From assembly GCA_044378055.1 (NCBI GenBank), contig JBILXY010000023.1:1-12058 (forward strand): a stretch of 12,058 bases of DNA, given 5' to 3'. The position numbers and the translations under genes are program-made. Origin of the DNA: JBILXY01 sp044378055 (GTDB lineage Bacteria > Patescibacteriota > JACMRA01). Under the pieces are notes generated by a model that saw only the letters and a program-made list of their open reading frames with translations, was not told the origin of the DNA and searched no databases. Below are positions 10,950 through 12,058 of this stretch, piece by piece (position 1 is the first letter of the stretch; each line of letters starts with the position of its first letter).

Positions 10950-11966
10950 GATTTTGCACCTTCACCATTAAATTCCAACAAAACCAATCTGTACGAAAAA
11001 AACTGGTTTGTTTATAAGGCCAAAGCTGGTCAAACTATCAGGGATTCAATCCTTTTACAAAACAAAGAAAAACAAGAAACCATAGTTAGCCTGGAAAGCA
11101 AAGATGTTAGAATATTGGAAGATGGTTTGTTTACAATTATAGGGCCAGATGAAGAAAATAAACAGGAAGGAAAATGGCTAAATTTAGATGTAAATAAAGT
11201 TACTATCCCGGCCAATAATTCAAGTCAGGCTTCTTTTGAAATAAAAATTCCAGAAAATACTCCAGACGGTGAATATGCTGCCGGTATTTCAGCCATCGAA
11301 AATATTTCCTCTAAAGAAAAAAATAATAACCAAGCTAACATTATAAAAAGGTATGGTTTAAGGGTATATATTGCAGTAGGTGAAAAATACAACTTAAACA
11401 TTCAACCAAGCCAATTAAATATTTTAGATCCTAAAGATACGAATTTTAATCAATCTTTGAAAGACAAACCTTTTTTTGGAAAGAATAACATGGTTCTTGA
11501 ATATGAAGCTGAAAACCTAGGAAATATTTTTGGTTTAATTAAAGGAAAATACAGTATCACAAAACCAGATGGGTCGGTTTACGAGAATACTTTTTCTGCT
11601 GAAATTGCCCCAAATGTTGGCAAAAGAAAATATACTATAATTACCAATCAGTCATACGAAATAGGGAAAACTGAGGTGGTTGTAGATTTTAGCATAACTG
11701 CATTAAATACCAAAATTGAAAATTATAATAATCTAAATCCAAAAACCGCCCTAGGCGATGCTGTTGAATTAAATAGTGATAGTTGGGCAAACTTTCCAGC
11801 CAGCTCGGTAGCAGCATTTAAAGAAGATATTAACAATGACAATCAAATTTCTACTAATTCTAATATAAATAGTAATTACTATAATCTAGAATATTTAATT
11901 GTACTGGTGGTGGTAAATTTTTACGGTTTGTTTGTTTTCTGGAAAAAAAGATTATTTTTGACTTAA
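10860..11966 (+). CDS. DUF916/DUF3324-like WxL-interacting membrane protein
   Basis: 368 residues. A signal peptide (about 1-30, cleavage after VKA) is followed by a DUF916-like beta domain (about 31-175) with the family's NWFVYKAKAGQTIRDSILLQN opening strands, KWLNLD, TIPANNS and IPENTPDGEYAAGI, ending in YGLRVYIAVGE. A second, DUF3324-like beta domain follows (about 176-295: MVLEYEAENLGN, GKYSITKPDG, SAEIAPN). An Asn/Ser-rich linker then leads to a membrane helix (about 345-361) and a basic tail, KKRLFLT. In Firmicutes, these proteins partner WxL proteins at the cell surface, DUF916 binding peptidoglycan and DUF3324 implicated in host binding. The gene starts one base after the WxL-type gene's stop, so translation is probably coupled. 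It has no cysteines, unlike its two neighbours. Likely role: membrane anchor of the assembly. Confidence 0.9.
   Translation: MVKFSSFQFIPAIFIVFLILSPIFSSQVKADFAPSPLNSNKTNLYEKNWFVYKAKAGQTIRDSILLQNKEKQETIVSLESKDVRILEDGLFTIIGPDEENKQEGKWLNLDVNKVTIPANNSSQASFEIKIPENTPDGEYAAGISAIENISSKEKNNNQANIIKRYGLRVYIAVGEKYNLNIQPSQLNILDPKDTNFNQSLKDKPFFGKNNMVLEYEAENLGNIFGLIKGKYSITKPDGSVYENTFSAEIAPNVGKRKYTIITNQSYEIGKTEVVVDFSITALNTKIENYNNLNPKTALGDAVELNSDSWANFPASSVAAFKEDINNDNQISTNSNINSNYYNLEYLIVLVVVNFYGLFVFWKKRLFLT
11892..11942 (+). other. C-terminal transmembrane helix
   Basis: Residues 345-361 (YLIVLVVVNFYGLFVFW) form one hydrophobic segment followed at once by KKR. The positive-inside rule puts the large N-terminal part outside the cell and a seven-residue tail in the cytoplasm, as usual for DUF916 proteins. 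Confidence 0.88.
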
Positions 11967-12058
11967 AGAAAGAATTGGGGTGATGGATTATGTAATATTC
12001 CTATGATTAAAGTACGTGTGAATTAATTTACTTCTCCTTTCTTTTGTTACACCTCTGT
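11967..12058. other. Trailing non-coding sequence
   Basis: These 92 bases follow the last stop. I see no GC-rich hairpin plus T-run, no tRNA and no convincing ORF. The only inverted pairing is an AT-only stem of about five bases (attaa/ttaat near 12005-12027), too weak to call a terminator. A converging minus-strand gene could end here, but the visible frames are too short to judge. Confidence 0.5.

Noticed and set aside
1..11966. Alternative genetic code (TGA recoded, as in some CPR lineages)
   Set aside because: No in-frame TGA occurs in nearly 4,000 codons, and Gly and Trp use normal codons. Stops are TAG, TAG and TAA.
11983..12006. Tiny plus-strand ORF starting ATG GAT TAT after gggg
   Set aside because: It ends after seven codons and has no other support.
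12003..12030. Rho-independent terminator after the last gene
   Set aside because: The only stem is about five AT pairs without a T-run, so it would not be stable.
11988..12056. Possible C-terminal end of a converging minus-strand gene (open frame ending at 11988, or a shorter one ending at 12028)
   Set aside because: Only 9 to 22 codons are visible in two competing frames, with no recognisable sequence. More sequence to the right is needed.

Overview
The window holds three tightly packed plus-strand genes and almost nothing else. All three encode exported or surface proteins. The DNA is AT-rich, the products are loaded with Asn, Thr, Ser and Gly, and no clear Shine-Dalgarno sequence precedes either visible start. 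The stop codons are TAG, TAG and TAA, and no in-frame TGA occurs, so the standard code fits. WxL and DUF916 families are known from Gram-positive bacteria (Firmicutes). Giant DUF11/SdrD-B-like repeat proteins with little Shine-Dalgarno use also recall Candidate Phyla Radiation (Patescibacteria) genomes. My guess is a Gram-positive-type envelope, possibly a CPR bacterium. That guess is inference, because no taxonomic marker gene is present.

Layout: (1) From the left edge to 8891 runs a giant repeat protein, 2,962 residues visible, whose start lies outside the window. The order is: a DUF11-like domain carrying three inserted Cys-pair modules; two alternating Ig-like pairs (A1-B1-A2-B2); two SdrD-B-like modules; a third A module; seven more SdrD-B-like modules; and nine C-terminal modules that strictly alternate between a long DND-bearing type and a short type. 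It stops right after a module, with no anchor. (2) Twenty bases later, 8912-10858 encodes a 648-residue protein that looks like a miniature of the giant: signal peptide, the same DUF11-like domain with three Cys-pair modules, one SdrD-B-like module, and a C-terminal WxL-type domain. (3) One base after its stop, 10860-11966 encodes a 368-residue DUF916/DUF3324-like (WxL-interacting protein) partner with a signal peptide and a C-terminal membrane helix. The last 92 bases are non-coding as far as I can tell.

Proposed joint role (inference): the membrane-anchored DUF916-like protein and the WxL protein form a wall-associated base. The giant fibre would be held to it through the shared DUF11-like heads or through other contacts, giving a long, disulfide-stapled and probably Ca2+-stiffened surface stalk. 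The strongest structural signals are the strict pairing of cysteines, exactly two per Cys-containing domain, and a small Cys module with fixed internal spacing shared by genes 1 and 2.
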